A DNA stretch of 64,000 nt from the NCBI RefSeq assembly GCF_900182745.1, contig NZ_FXTY01000001.1, positions 744,001 through 808,000 on the forward strand. Direction: 5' to 3'. Below the pieces are notes generated by a model, which ran no database searches, had not been told where the DNA came from, and saw only the letters and a list, made by a program, of their open reading frames with translations. Shown here one piece after another: positions 8,291-15,963 of the stretch. Numbering within the stretch: position 1 is the first letter of the stretch; every line of letters starts with the position of its first letter. A program made the position numbers and the translations under genes. Origin of the DNA: Shimia sagamensis. Its GTDB lineage: Bacteria > Pseudomonadota > Alphaproteobacteria > Rhodobacterales > Rhodobacteraceae.

Positions 8291-9286
8291 TTAGCTCAGA
8301 GTTGAAGCCGCGCGCATTACCCCAGTTTGCAAGCCATCCCAATTACGGATCGGTGCATCGAGGTATTTTTGCGCCTCGGGGTGCTTGGGGTCGAGCACGC
8401 CCAGTTTCACCAAAATGGCGGCCAGAGCGTTTTCTGACGCACGGGTGGCACCATCGATGATTTTTAGAGCCACGCCCAGCTTTTGTTCCGGCAACATGGC
8501 GACAAAATAGGCCTCCGCCCCAGTTTTGATGGCCACCGAATGTCCCATCGCGCGCATCAAGTTGGTGCAGGCGCGGCCCTCACCAGCGACATATTCAGGG
8601 TGTTTTGCCATAGCAGTGCGCAAACGAGCCGCGGCCGTTTCGCGGGTGCCATTGCCTTCGCGAGCAGCTGCGTAGAATGCCATGGCGCGGGCCATGCCTT
8701 TGAGCGTGCTGGCGTGGTTGGGAGCGGAGCAACCATCGATGCCGTAGCCAGTGCTGGTCTCATGGGTCAGCTCTTCGTGTGCAGCAAGCACAGCCTTTTG
8801 CACGGGGTGATCCATGTCGGTGTAGTTTCCACCCGCGCCAAGATGTTTGGACAGGGTGAGGAAACCGGTGTGTTTGCCTGAGCAGTTGTTATGCACACGG
8901 CACACCGGGTCGTTGCAGCGGATCAACGCGTCCCGGATGCCAATGTCGCGCGGCTCTTGTGGGCCGCAGATCAGATCCTCATCGCCAAACCCTTGAGCTG
9001 CCAGCCAAGCGTTAACCATGTCGTTGTGAATGGCTGAGCCATTGTGCGACGCGCAGGCTAGGGCCAGATGTTGCTCTGACAAACCCGCTGCATCAGCTGC
9101 GCCGCTCTCCACCAAAGGCAGGGCCTGGATCATCTTGGAGGAACTACGTGGCAGCACAATTGCGTCGGGATCACCCCAAGCATGCACGATGTCCCCATCT
9201 GCATTACAGACCACCGCATGGCCGGAATGCATGCTCTCCAGGATGTCTCCTCGCCAGATTTCGGTCATAGGCACGGCTTTGGTCAT
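8291..9286 (-). CDS. L-asparaginase II (Rhizobium-type)
   Basis: Hydrolyses L-asparagine to aspartate and ammonia. The 331-residue protein belongs to the Rhizobium etli-type family, which is unrelated to E. coli AnsA/AnsB. Visible family residues are the Ser48–Lys51 pair in RSSSKMIQ, Cys135 and Lys138 in NNCSGKHTG, Cys186 in GIDGCSAPNH and Cys240 in GEGRACTNLM, which agree with the active-site and zinc-site pattern of that family. The ATG at 9286 is preceded by GAGAG; a second ATG lies 6 codons later. It is divergent from the IalB gene and appears monocistronic. Confidence 0.9.
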   Translation of the reverse strand: MTKAVPMTEIWRGDILESMHSGHAVVCNADGDIVHAWGDPDAIVLPRSSSKMIQALPLVESGAADAAGLSEQHLALACASHNGSAIHNDMVNAWLAAQGFGDEDLICGPQEPRDIGIRDALIRCNDPVCRVHNNCSGKHTGFLTLSKHLGAGGNYTDMDHPVQKAVLAAHEELTHETSTGYGIDGCSAPNHASTLKGMARAMAFYAAAREGNGTRETAAARLRTAMAKHPEYVAGEGRACTNLMRAMGHSVAIKTGAEAYFVAMLPEQKLGVALKIIDGATRASENALAAILVKLGVLDPKHPEAQKYLDAPIRNWDGLQTGVMRAASTLS

Positions 9287-9456
9287 AGTTTCTCTCGCAA
9301 TTGTTGGCAATTTTGTGCCAACGGGTCTTTCGCGTGGCAACAAATATGGGCTAAACTCTGCGTATCGCGTATAACAAAGTCCAGCCCACTTCAAATGGTG
9401 CAAAGCCAACGGGCGGACGACAAGAGGCAATACACAGCTTGGAGGCTGTAAAGAGC

Positions 9457-9990
9457 ATGACATCACGTTTGGTGAAAGCGCTGGCCGTGACCGCAACTGC
9501 GGTTTGGGGTGGTATGGTATCGGCACAGGCCGCAAGCGAAAATCAGGTCAACGCTATTACCGACTGGAGCGTCTTTGAGCACAAAGACAGCAGCAAGCGG
9601 GAATGCTGGGCGGTGAGCACTGCCAAAGAGAGTGTGAACACACGTGGCGGACAGGTTGTTGCGGTGCGCCGCAGTGACATCCTGTTGCTCGTGTCATTTG
9701 TGCCAACTTCTGATGTCGCTGGCCAGGTGGGCTTTACCGGCGGCTATCCTTTTGCGGGTGGCTCAACAGTGGATGTGACCATCGATGGACAAGCCTTTGT
9801 GATGATCACAGATGGGGAGTGGGCGTGGCCTGCCTCATCTGGCGATGATGCCAAGATGGTGGCTGCGATGAAGCGCGGCGCGGATGCGACGTTTAATGGC
9901 CGCTCGTCACGTGGCACCAAAACCAGTGACACGTTCTCCTTGCGTGGCTTCACAGCCGCCGTAGAAGACGCTGAGAAACGCTGTAAGTAA
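9457..9990 (+). CDS. Invasion-associated locus B (IalB) family protein, exported
   Basis: A 177-residue protein with a Sec signal peptide ending in AQA (about residues 1–25). The mature part has the family pattern DWSVFEHKDSSKRECWAVST, repeated beta-strand segments such as VDVTIDGQAFVMITDGEWAW, MKRGADATFNGRSSRGTKTSDTF (residues split across strands) and a terminal Cys. The family is found in the periplasm or outer membrane of Alphaproteobacteria; its molecular role is not established outside Bartonella. The ATG at 9457 was chosen with GGAGG 11 bp upstream; an upstream TTG overlaps that site and is unlikely. Confidence 0.85.
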   Translation: MTSRLVKALAVTATAVWGGMVSAQAASENQVNAITDWSVFEHKDSSKRECWAVSTAKESVNTRGGQVVAVRRSDILLLVSFVPTSDVAGQVGFTGGYPFAGGSTVDVTIDGQAFVMITDGEWAWPASSGDDAKMVAAMKRGADATFNGRSSRGTKTSDTFSLRGFTAAVEDAEKRCK

Positions 9991-10108
9991 GCGCTCCGGA
10001 TCAACTGGAGCAGGGCCTCTGCCAAGGTCCTTAACTGCCTGACATTGCCACCATGGGGGAGGCTGATCGGATCAACCGGTCAGTGCATCAGCCATGGGAG
10101 AGCAGACA

Positions 10109-10735
10109 ATGGCACAGGCACAACAGGCAGAGACGCGGATTAACGCGCATGACATCACAGATTTGGATTTGAGCTGTGTGGCGCGCGGCACCAAGATTGC
10201 CACACGTCGCGGTGAGGTTCTTGTCGAAGAGCTTCAAGCTGGCGACGAAGTGGTCAGCCGTGACAAAGGGCTGGCGCCCGTGCGCTGGATTGGCCGTTTG
10301 GATGCCTCCAATGCACCGGTGAAAGTACCTGCAGGTGCCATGGGCCGTCGCGTACCGGCGCGAGATTGCTGGCTGTCACCAGATGCGCGGCTTTGGATGC
10401 AAGGCGCGGAGTTTGAGGCTGCGTTCACCAGCCGTGAGGTGTTGGTGCCGGTGAAAGATCTTGTTGGCTGGCGTGGGATCCAAGAAGATCCCGAGGGGCC
10501 GTCGGAATACTTCCTTGTGCTGTGTGATACACCCAGCGTGGTGATTGTCGATGGCATGCAGGTGGAGATGCGCCATCCGGATGCGAGGCTTCCGCTGTTT
10601 GATAAGGTGCAGGCGGATGAAATGGCCGACCTGTTTCCGGAGTTGCTGGCCTTGGACACGAAGTCCGACAAATGGCGCCGCCGCTTGGACAAACATGAGG
10701 CATCGCAAGTCACAGAGGTCAAAAAGCGGGCCTAA
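10109..10735 (+). CDS. Hint-domain (hedgehog/intein-like) protein, short form
   Basis: A 208-residue protein that is almost entirely a Hint-type domain: the entry CVARGTKIATRRGEVLVEE, then GDEVVSRDKGLAPVRWIGR, DCWLSPDARLWMQG, the segment SREVLVPVKDLVGWRG and the late motif VVIVDGMQVEMRHPD. No signal peptide or passenger domain is present. These Roseobacter Hint proteins are usually C-terminal modules of large secreted proteins; this one stands alone. The second ATG (10109) has GGGAGAG at proper spacing and is preferred over the ATG at 10094. Its 3' end overlaps the convergent WYL gene by 17 bp. Function unknown. Confidence 0.75.
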   Translation: MAQAQQAETRINAHDITDLDLSCVARGTKIATRRGEVLVEELQAGDEVVSRDKGLAPVRWIGRLDASNAPVKVPAGAMGRRVPARDCWLSPDARLWMQGAEFEAAFTSREVLVPVKDLVGWRGIQEDPEGPSEYFLVLCDTPSVVIVDGMQVEMRHPDARLPLFDKVQADEMADLFPELLALDTKSDKWRRRLDKHEASQVTEVKKRA

Positions 10736-11411
10736 CTTGGCTCAAACGCTTCAAGTAGTCTATCAGCGCCTTGCCGGGTTCAATATCGAACCTGTCACCA
10801 GGGATCAGGGTTTCGTTGATCCGGTCCACGCGGAAAACGCGAAAGTCATCACGGGTCTCGCACCAGCCGGTACAGGTCCAGGCGCGGCCCCAGTACTCCA
10901 TTTGCAAAGGCCGAATGCGACGACGGCTGTGGCTGCCGTCAAGGGCCGTATAGTCAATGAGCAGCGTCAAGTGTTCGCGTATCGCGCGGCGTATGACCGG
11001 CATATTTCTAAAACTTGCCGCGACCTCTGGGGCCGCGAAGATCTCTTTTCCAAACCCATCAAGCGCGCCAAACATGGGTTCCGGCATGGCTTGATCAATC
11101 TTTGTCAGAACGCGTGTGGCCGCGTCCTGCAGCTCTGCATCCGCTGTCTGCCGTACCAGCGCAGCGCCAAGGTGCAGCGCTTCGAGTTCGGTCTGTGTCA
11201 AAGCCATGGGGGGCATAAACACCGGCGCCCGCAAAATGTAACCCACTCCACGTTCACCTTCGACCGGAATGCCAGAGGCCACCAAACTGTCCATGTCCCG
11301 GTAGATGGTGCGGACCGACACTTCCATTTTGCCCGCCAAGTCAGACGCCTTGTGCAGGCGCCCATCTCGCAGAACTTGGATCAAATCAAACAGTCGGTCG
11401 GTCCGGCGCAT
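10719..11411 (-). CDS. WYL-domain transcriptional regulator (YafY family)
   Basis: A 230-residue regulator. Residues 1–55 form a DeoR-like winged helix (MRRTDRLFDLIQVLRDGRL, then MEVSVRTIYRDMDSL). The C-terminal two thirds is a WYL domain with LLIDYTALDGSHSRRRIRP, GRAWTCTGWCETRDDFRVFR and RVDRI. It lies 4 bp downstream of the small ABM-like gene, which it probably controls together with itself through the palindrome at 11766–11790. The ligand is unknown. It is a paralogue in type of the regulator at 49849–50565. Confidence 0.88.
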   Translation of the reverse strand: MRRTDRLFDLIQVLRDGRLHKASDLAGKMEVSVRTIYRDMDSLVASGIPVEGERGVGYILRAPVFMPPMALTQTELEALHLGAALVRQTADAELQDAATRVLTKIDQAMPEPMFGALDGFGKEIFAAPEVAASFRNMPVIRRAIREHLTLLIDYTALDGSHSRRRIRPLQMEYWGRAWTCTGWCETRDDFRVFRVDRINETLIPGDRFDIEPGKALIDYLKRLSQVRPAF

Positions 11412-11415
11412 TTTG

Positions 11416-11718
11416 TTAGGTGCTGCCCTTGATGGTGTAATGGGTCATGCTCATGGAACTTTGATCCAGAACCGCCATAAGGTCCATGAGTTCCGGATAG
11501 GTTTCCGGATCAAACGTAGCAGCAGCGGCATGGGCGTGTTCCAGGCTTTCCCATTCGACCTCGTCGATCCAATCCCCTTCCGCCGTGGTTGCGATGCGCC
11601 GCCGTACAAAACCGGGTTGGGCTTTGGCAAAGCTTTGGGATTTCTCCCAGGCGGCCACAGCTTGCTCTGGCTTGGCGGTGGCATTCAGACGGTAGCGTAC
11701 GATTTCAATGACAGACAT
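11416..11718 (-). CDS. Small dimeric alpha/beta-barrel (ABM-like) protein
   Basis: A 100-residue protein starting [20 protein letters not shown], with a strong ribosome-binding site (AGGAG). The pattern of an early beta strand, a long helix with [20 protein letters not shown], the strand [17 protein letters not shown] and a terminal strand fits the ferredoxin-like fold of antibiotic biosynthesis monooxygenase or YdhR-type proteins. No catalytic residue can be assigned. It is the first gene of a two-gene operon with a WYL regulator. Confidence 0.7.
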   Translation of the reverse strand: MSVIEIVRYRLNATAKPEQAVAAWEKSQSFAKAQPGFVRRRIATTAEGDWIDEVEWESLEHAHAAAATFDPETYPELMDLMAVLDQSSMSMTHYTIKGST

Positions 11719-11765
11719 ATGGGTCTCCTATGTGGTCTGTGAAGATGCGTCTTTTCTTGCACAGG

Positions 11766-11790
11766 CCAACTGACAGGGTCTGTCAGTTGG
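11766..11790. promoter_or_regulatory. Palindromic operator, probably for the WYL regulator
   Basis: A perfect 10-bp inverted repeat CCAACTGACA-N5-TGTCAGTTGG in the region between the ABM-like/WYL operon (minus) and rlmN (plus), about 50 bp upstream of the ABM-like start. A closely related site lies at 49806–49830 beside the other WYL regulator. Binding is inferred from symmetry and position. Confidence 0.6.
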
Positions 11791-11882
11791 ATTTGGTGTT
11801 AAGCCCGATTTCTGGCATTATTTGCAAAACGCCTCAGATGGTGTATCTGCACCGCTTGAATTCCCAGATGAGTCCCGTAGCC

Positions 11883-13082
11883 ATGAGTACCTCCGCGCCA
11901 ATCACGCAGGACGTGATGACCATTCCCCGCAAGCTGCCTGAAGGTGGCAAAATCAACCTAGTTGGGTTGACGCGAGAAAGGCTGCGCGATGTGCTGATTG
12001 AAAATGGGACCAAGGAAAAACAGGCCAAAATGCGTGTTGGTCAGATCTGGCAATGGATCTATCAGTGGGGTGTGCGTGACTTTCACGAGATGACCAACCT
12101 GTCCAAGGCGTATCGTGCTGAGTTGGATGAGATCTTCGAAATTTCCATCCCAGAGGTGATCACCAAACAGGTTTCTGAGGACGGCACACGCAAGTATCTG
12201 GTGCGCATCGCCGGTGGCCACGAGGTTGAGGTGGTCTACATTCCCGAAACGGATCGCGGCACGCTGTGCATCTCTTCGCAAGTTGGCTGTACGTTGACCT
12301 GTTCGTTTTGCCACACTGGCACCCAAAAACTGGTGCGCAACCTGACGTCCGCGGAGATCATTGGCCAGTTGATGATGGCACGCGATGATCTGGATGAATG
12401 GCCAACACCAGGCACGCGCACCACTGAGGACAGCCCACGCCTTTTGTCCAACATCGTGCTGATGGGCATGGGTGAGCCACTCTATAATTTTGACAACGTA
12501 CGCGACGCGATGAAGATCGCGATGGACCCGGAAGGCATCCAGCTGTCTCGCCGCCGCATCACCTTGTCTACGTCCGGTGTGGTGCCGGAAATTGCCCGCA
12601 CAGCAGACGAAATTGGCTGTCTTCTGGCAATCTCGTTCCACGCCACCACCGATGACGTGCGAGATATGTTGGTGCCGATTAACAAGCGCTGGAACATCGA
12701 AGAGTTGCTGCAAGCGTTGTCGGATTACCCCAGAGTGTCCAACTCTGAGCGGATCACCTTTGAATATGTGATGCTTGATGGCGTGAATGACAGCAAAGAA
12801 GACGCGCATCGTTTGGTGGACTACATCAAGCGGTTCAACATTCCGGCCAAGATCAACCTGATCCCGTTCAACGAATGGCCAGGTGCACCGTATAAGCGCA
12901 GCTCCAACAACCGCATTCACGCCTTTGCCGACATCATTCATGCGGCAGGTTATTCCAGCCCGATCCGCAAACCGCGCGGCGAAGACATCATGGCGGCCTG
13001 CGGGCAGTTGAAATCTGCCACTGAGCGTGCGCGAAAATCGCGCAAGCAGATTGAAGCGGACGCGGGTGTCACGCGCAACTAG
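11883..13082 (+). CDS. rlmN: 23S rRNA (adenine-2503-C2)/tRNA methyltransferase RlmN
   Basis: Radical SAM methyltransferase that methylates C2 of A2503 in 23S rRNA and of A37 in some tRNAs. The 399-residue protein carries the CX3CX2C cluster as C136, C140 and C143 (GCTLTCSFC), the segment [25 protein letters not shown], and the C-terminal catalytic region with ACGQLK. The start at 11883 ([17 protein letters not shown]) fits the alphaproteobacterial form; the upstream in-frame region is probably not translated. The ribosome-binding site is weak. It seems to be transcribed alone. Confidence 0.93.
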   Translation: MSTSAPITQDVMTIPRKLPEGGKINLVGLTRERLRDVLIENGTKEKQAKMRVGQIWQWIYQWGVRDFHEMTNLSKAYRAELDEIFEISIPEVITKQVSEDGTRKYLVRIAGGHEVEVVYIPETDRGTLCISSQVGCTLTCSFCHTGTQKLVRNLTSAEIIGQLMMARDDLDEWPTPGTRTTEDSPRLLSNIVLMGMGEPLYNFDNVRDAMKIAMDPEGIQLSRRRITLSTSGVVPEIARTADEIGCLLAISFHATTDDVRDMLVPINKRWNIEELLQALSDYPRVSNSERITFEYVMLDGVNDSKEDAHRLVDYIKRFNIPAKINLIPFNEWPGAPYKRSSNNRIHAFADIIHAAGYSSPIRKPRGEDIMAACGQLKSATERARKSRKQIEADAGVTRN

Positions 13083-13187
13083 TTTGCACAGCCACTAAAT
13101 CTACATTGTCTTCGTATGCTTGGCTTACTTGCAAAGCTGCGTGAGAACGGCGTATCCCTCTTGTAGGGGACACTTTGGAGCCAGCGA

Positions 13188-13886
13188 ATGCAGCCAGAAT
13201 ACAAGGCCATAGCCCGTCAGTCATTATTGTTCAGCAGCATGCCGGAGGAGGATTCCGAAATGCTTCTGGCCAATGCGCACGTGACTGAATACGATCGTGG
13301 GCAGACAATTTTTTTGCAGGGCGAAAAAGCCACGGCAATCTTCATTGTGGTCTCAGGCTGGGCCAAACTGTATCGCATTGCGCCCAGCGGCACCGAAGCT
13401 GTTGTGGGTGTCTTCACGCAAGGCCGTAGCTTTGGCGAAGCGCTGGCGTTTCGCGGGGACGTCTATCCAGTCTCTGCGGAGGCGGTCACGTCTCTCAAAC
13501 TTATGCGGATTGAAGCCGACGATTATTTGCGCCGCATCCGGGAAACACCTGAGGCCGCGATTTCGCTTTTGGCATCCACGTTCCGGCATTTGCACAGTCT
13601 TGTTGGCCAGATCGAAGCGTTAAAGGCGCGGACCAGTGCCCAACGGGTCGCTGAGTTTTTGTGTGAGCTAAGTAATGCGGAAGAAGGCCCCTGCGAAGTT
13701 GTTCTGCCGTATGACAAAATCCTGATTGCAGGGCGTTTGGGCATGAAGCCGGAAAGCCTGAGCCGTGCGTTTGCACGTCTAAAAACCGAGGGTGTGCAGA
13801 TCAAACAGAACCTTGCGAAAATCGAGGATATCGAACATCTGCGCGTTTATTGTGAAGAAGATCCCGCACAGGCTTGGACTCGCTGA
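13188..13886 (+). CDS. Crp/Fnr family regulator, Dnr/NnrR-type
   Basis: A 232-residue cAMP-receptor-fold regulator: N-terminal cyclic-nucleotide-like beta-roll (FLQGEKATAIFIVVSGWAKLY, then GRSFGEALAF), a dimerisation helix, and a winged helix near residues 170–205 with GRLGMKPESLSRAFARLK. It lacks the N-terminal cysteine cluster of Fnr, so it is more likely a Dnr/NnrR-type NO-responsive activator than an oxygen-sensing Fnr. The position next to nirS supports control of denitrification. The Fnr/Nnr boxes at 14060, 28988 and 34558 are its likely targets. Ligand (haem/NO) is inferred. Confidence 0.85.
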   Translation: MQPEYKAIARQSLLFSSMPEEDSEMLLANAHVTEYDRGQTIFLQGEKATAIFIVVSGWAKLYRIAPSGTEAVVGVFTQGRSFGEALAFRGDVYPVSAEAVTSLKLMRIEADDYLRRIRETPEAAISLLASTFRHLHSLVGQIEALKARTSAQRVAEFLCELSNAEEGPCEVVLPYDKILIAGRLGMKPESLSRAFARLKTEGVQIKQNLAKIEDIEHLRVYCEEDPAQAWTR

Positions 13887-13962
13887 GGCCTGCAAGCGAA
13901 TCCTTGGGTGGAATCGCGCACGAGGTCGGGAAATCTGCATTTCAGGCGTATGATTTTGGGAG

Positions 13963-13982
13963 CGCAAATTTCTCCATTTGCG
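13963..13982. repeat. Inverted repeat in the regulator–nirS gap
   Basis: CGCAAAT-TTCTCC-ATTTGCG, perfect 7-bp arms. It lies about 80 bp after the regulator gene and about 200 bp before nirS. It could be a weak terminator (no T-run) or an operator; nothing decides between them. Confidence 0.4.
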
Positions 13983-14059
13983 AGACTATCTGCAAGGAAA
14001 AACAACTTTAGCGGGACGCTAAAACATGTGTGAAAAATAGACTTTTTTCGTTCAAACGA

Positions 14060-14073
14060 TTGTATTTAAACAA
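14060..14073 (+). promoter_or_regulatory. Fnr/Nnr-type box upstream of nirS
   Basis: TTGTATTTAAACAA, a TTG-N8-CAA near-palindrome with the 14-bp length of Fnr/Dnr/Nnr sites, centred about 116 bp before the nirS start in an AT-rich stretch. This fits activation of nirS by the neighbouring Crp/Fnr-type regulator. Confidence 0.7.
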
Positions 14074-14182
14074 TTAAAGCAATTCCCTCTCACTTTCGTG
14101 AATGCTGTTGACTAATGTCAAGTTGGTGACACCCGCATAGGCGCATTGTCCGCCTGCCTCACCAAGCAAACGGAGAGTGATC

Positions 14183-15856
14183 ATGTCACTTGGAACCACC
14201 CAAAAAATCCGCAATTCGCTCGGGATCGGCCTGGCCATGATGCTCGGCAGCGTTGCTGCACCTGCATTCGCCGAAGGCCCAACGCTTAGCGAAGAAAAAT
14301 TCGAAGCATCAAAGCAGCTGTATTTCGAGCAATGTGCTGGCTGTCACGGTGTGCTGCGCAAAGGCGCCACCGGTAAGAACCTGCAGCCTGTTGTGAAAAA
14401 GAAAAACGAAGATGGTTCCGTCACAGAGACGGGCACATTGAAGCTGGGCCAAGAGCGCCTGGAGAAAATCATCGCCTGGGGTACTGAGGGCGGTATGAAC
14501 AACTTCTCGGACATTATGACCGAGGAGCAGATCAAAGACATGGCGACCTACATCATGATGGATCCGCCAAAACCACCGGAAATGTCTCTTGCACAGATGA
14601 AAGAGACCCGGAAGGTTTATGTCGAAGAAGCTGATTACCCAACCGAGCCGCTTCACGGCCGTAACTGGGAAAACTTCTTTGTCGTGATCGAACGTGACGC
14701 CGGTAAAGTTGCTGTCATCGACGGCGACACCAAAGAAGTTCTGGTTCACATCCCGACCGGCTACGCCGTTCACGTGATCAAAGCTTCTGAGCACCACTCG
14801 ATTTCCGAACCTGAGAACCCTGGCCGCTTCTGGTACACCATGGGTCGTGACGGCAAGATGACCAAAATCGACCTCTGGCAGACCCCAGACAAGATGTTGG
14901 TTTCCGAAGTCAAAGTTGCCTATGACGCACGTGACGTGGCTGTATCCGGCGACGGCAAGTACATCATTGGTGGTGCTTACTGGCCTCCACACTTCGTGAT
15001 CTCCGACGCTGTAACCATGGAACCGCTGAAAGTGGTTTCGACACGTGGTGTGAACACCGAAGGTGACTATGTAGAAGAAGCCCGTGTGGCCGCGATCTAC
15101 ACCACTCCACACGAGCCAACCTGGTTGGTTGCCGTGAAAGAGCTGGGCCAAATGTGGCAGGTCGACTACTCGGATCTGGACAACCTGCGTATCGACAAGA
15201 TCGACACTGCTCGCTTCTTGCACGACGGTTTCTTTGACCCAACAGGTCGTTACTTCCAGATCGCTGCAAACGCATCGAACCAGATGGTTGTGGTTGACAG
15301 CAAAGAGCGCAAGCTTGAAGCGATCATCGACACCGCCGCACTGCCGCACCCCGGCCCCGGCGCCAACTGGAACGATCCGAACTGTGGTCCTGTGGCTGGT
15401 ACAACCCACTTGGGCGTAGGCACCGTGACTGTTTGGGGCAACGATCCAGAAGGTCACCCTGACCAAGCGTGGAAAACTTGCTACGAAGTTGAAACTGACG
15501 GCGCTGGTCTGTTCATCCGGACACACCCGAACTCTGACTACTACTGGGCTGACCAAACCAAGCACCCAGAGCCAGAGATTCAGCAGTCGGTACAGGTCAT
15601 CAGCAAGGAAACTGGTGAGATTGTGAAAACAATCCAGGTGACTGACACCCCAGGTACTGCCGCTGTGCACTTTGAGTTCAACGCTGATGGCACCGAAGTT
15701 TGGGTCTCCAAATGGAACATGTCGGACTCGCTTGAGCCAAACGGTGAGATCGTAATCTACGACGCCAAAACTCTCGAAGAGATTGGCCGCGTCAAAGGTC
15801 TTTACGCTCCAACTGGTAAGTTCAACGTCTACAACCGTTCGAACCACGTCACTTAA
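14183..15856 (+). CDS. nirS: Cytochrome cd1 nitrite reductase (NO-forming)
   Basis: Periplasmic dimeric enzyme reducing nitrite to nitric oxide, the defining step of denitrification. The 557-residue precursor has a signal peptide ending near AFA (residue 30). It has a c-type haem motif CAGCH at 51–55, and the eight-bladed propeller that binds haem d1, with the likely d1 iron ligand in GYAVHVIKAS and conserved THLGVGTVTVWGND and FIRTHPNSDYYW. A GTG six bp upstream would add two residues; the ATG with CGGAGAG upstream is preferred. The box at 14060 lies upstream and a strong terminator follows, so nirS can be made in excess over later genes. Confidence 0.97.
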   Translation: MSLGTTQKIRNSLGIGLAMMLGSVAAPAFAEGPTLSEEKFEASKQLYFEQCAGCHGVLRKGATGKNLQPVVKKKNEDGSVTETGTLKLGQERLEKIIAWGTEGGMNNFSDIMTEEQIKDMATYIMMDPPKPPEMSLAQMKETRKVYVEEADYPTEPLHGRNWENFFVVIERDAGKVAVIDGDTKEVLVHIPTGYAVHVIKASEHHSISEPENPGRFWYTMGRDGKMTKIDLWQTPDKMLVSEVKVAYDARDVAVSGDGKYIIGGAYWPPHFVISDAVTMEPLKVVSTRGVNTEGDYVEEARVAAIYTTPHEPTWLVAVKELGQMWQVDYSDLDNLRIDKIDTARFLHDGFFDPTGRYFQIAANASNQMVVVDSKERKLEAIIDTAALPHPGPGANWNDPNCGPVAGTTHLGVGTVTVWGNDPEGHPDQAWKTCYEVETDGAGLFIRTHPNSDYYWADQTKHPEPEIQQSVQVISKETGEIVKTIQVTDTPGTAAVHFEFNADGTEVWVSKWNMSDSLEPNGEIVIYDAKTLEEIGRVKGLYAPTGKFNVYNRSNHVT

Positions 15857-15882
15857 GGGTCGACAAAAACAAGCCAAGAATA

Positions 15883-15912
15883 GGGGCGGGCCAAGCGCCC
15901 GCCCCTTTGTTT
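15883..15912 (+). terminator. Intrinsic terminator after nirS
   Basis: Stem GGGGCGGGC/GCCCGCCCC (15883–15891 and 15897–15905) with a 5-nt loop and TTTGTTTT. It separates nirS from the downstream multihaem gene and probably reduces read-through. Confidence 0.85.
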
Positions 15913-15963
15913 TCCGCCGGTCCGAATAGAGGGACCGACCCACAGCCAAAACGGAGCATGGAC

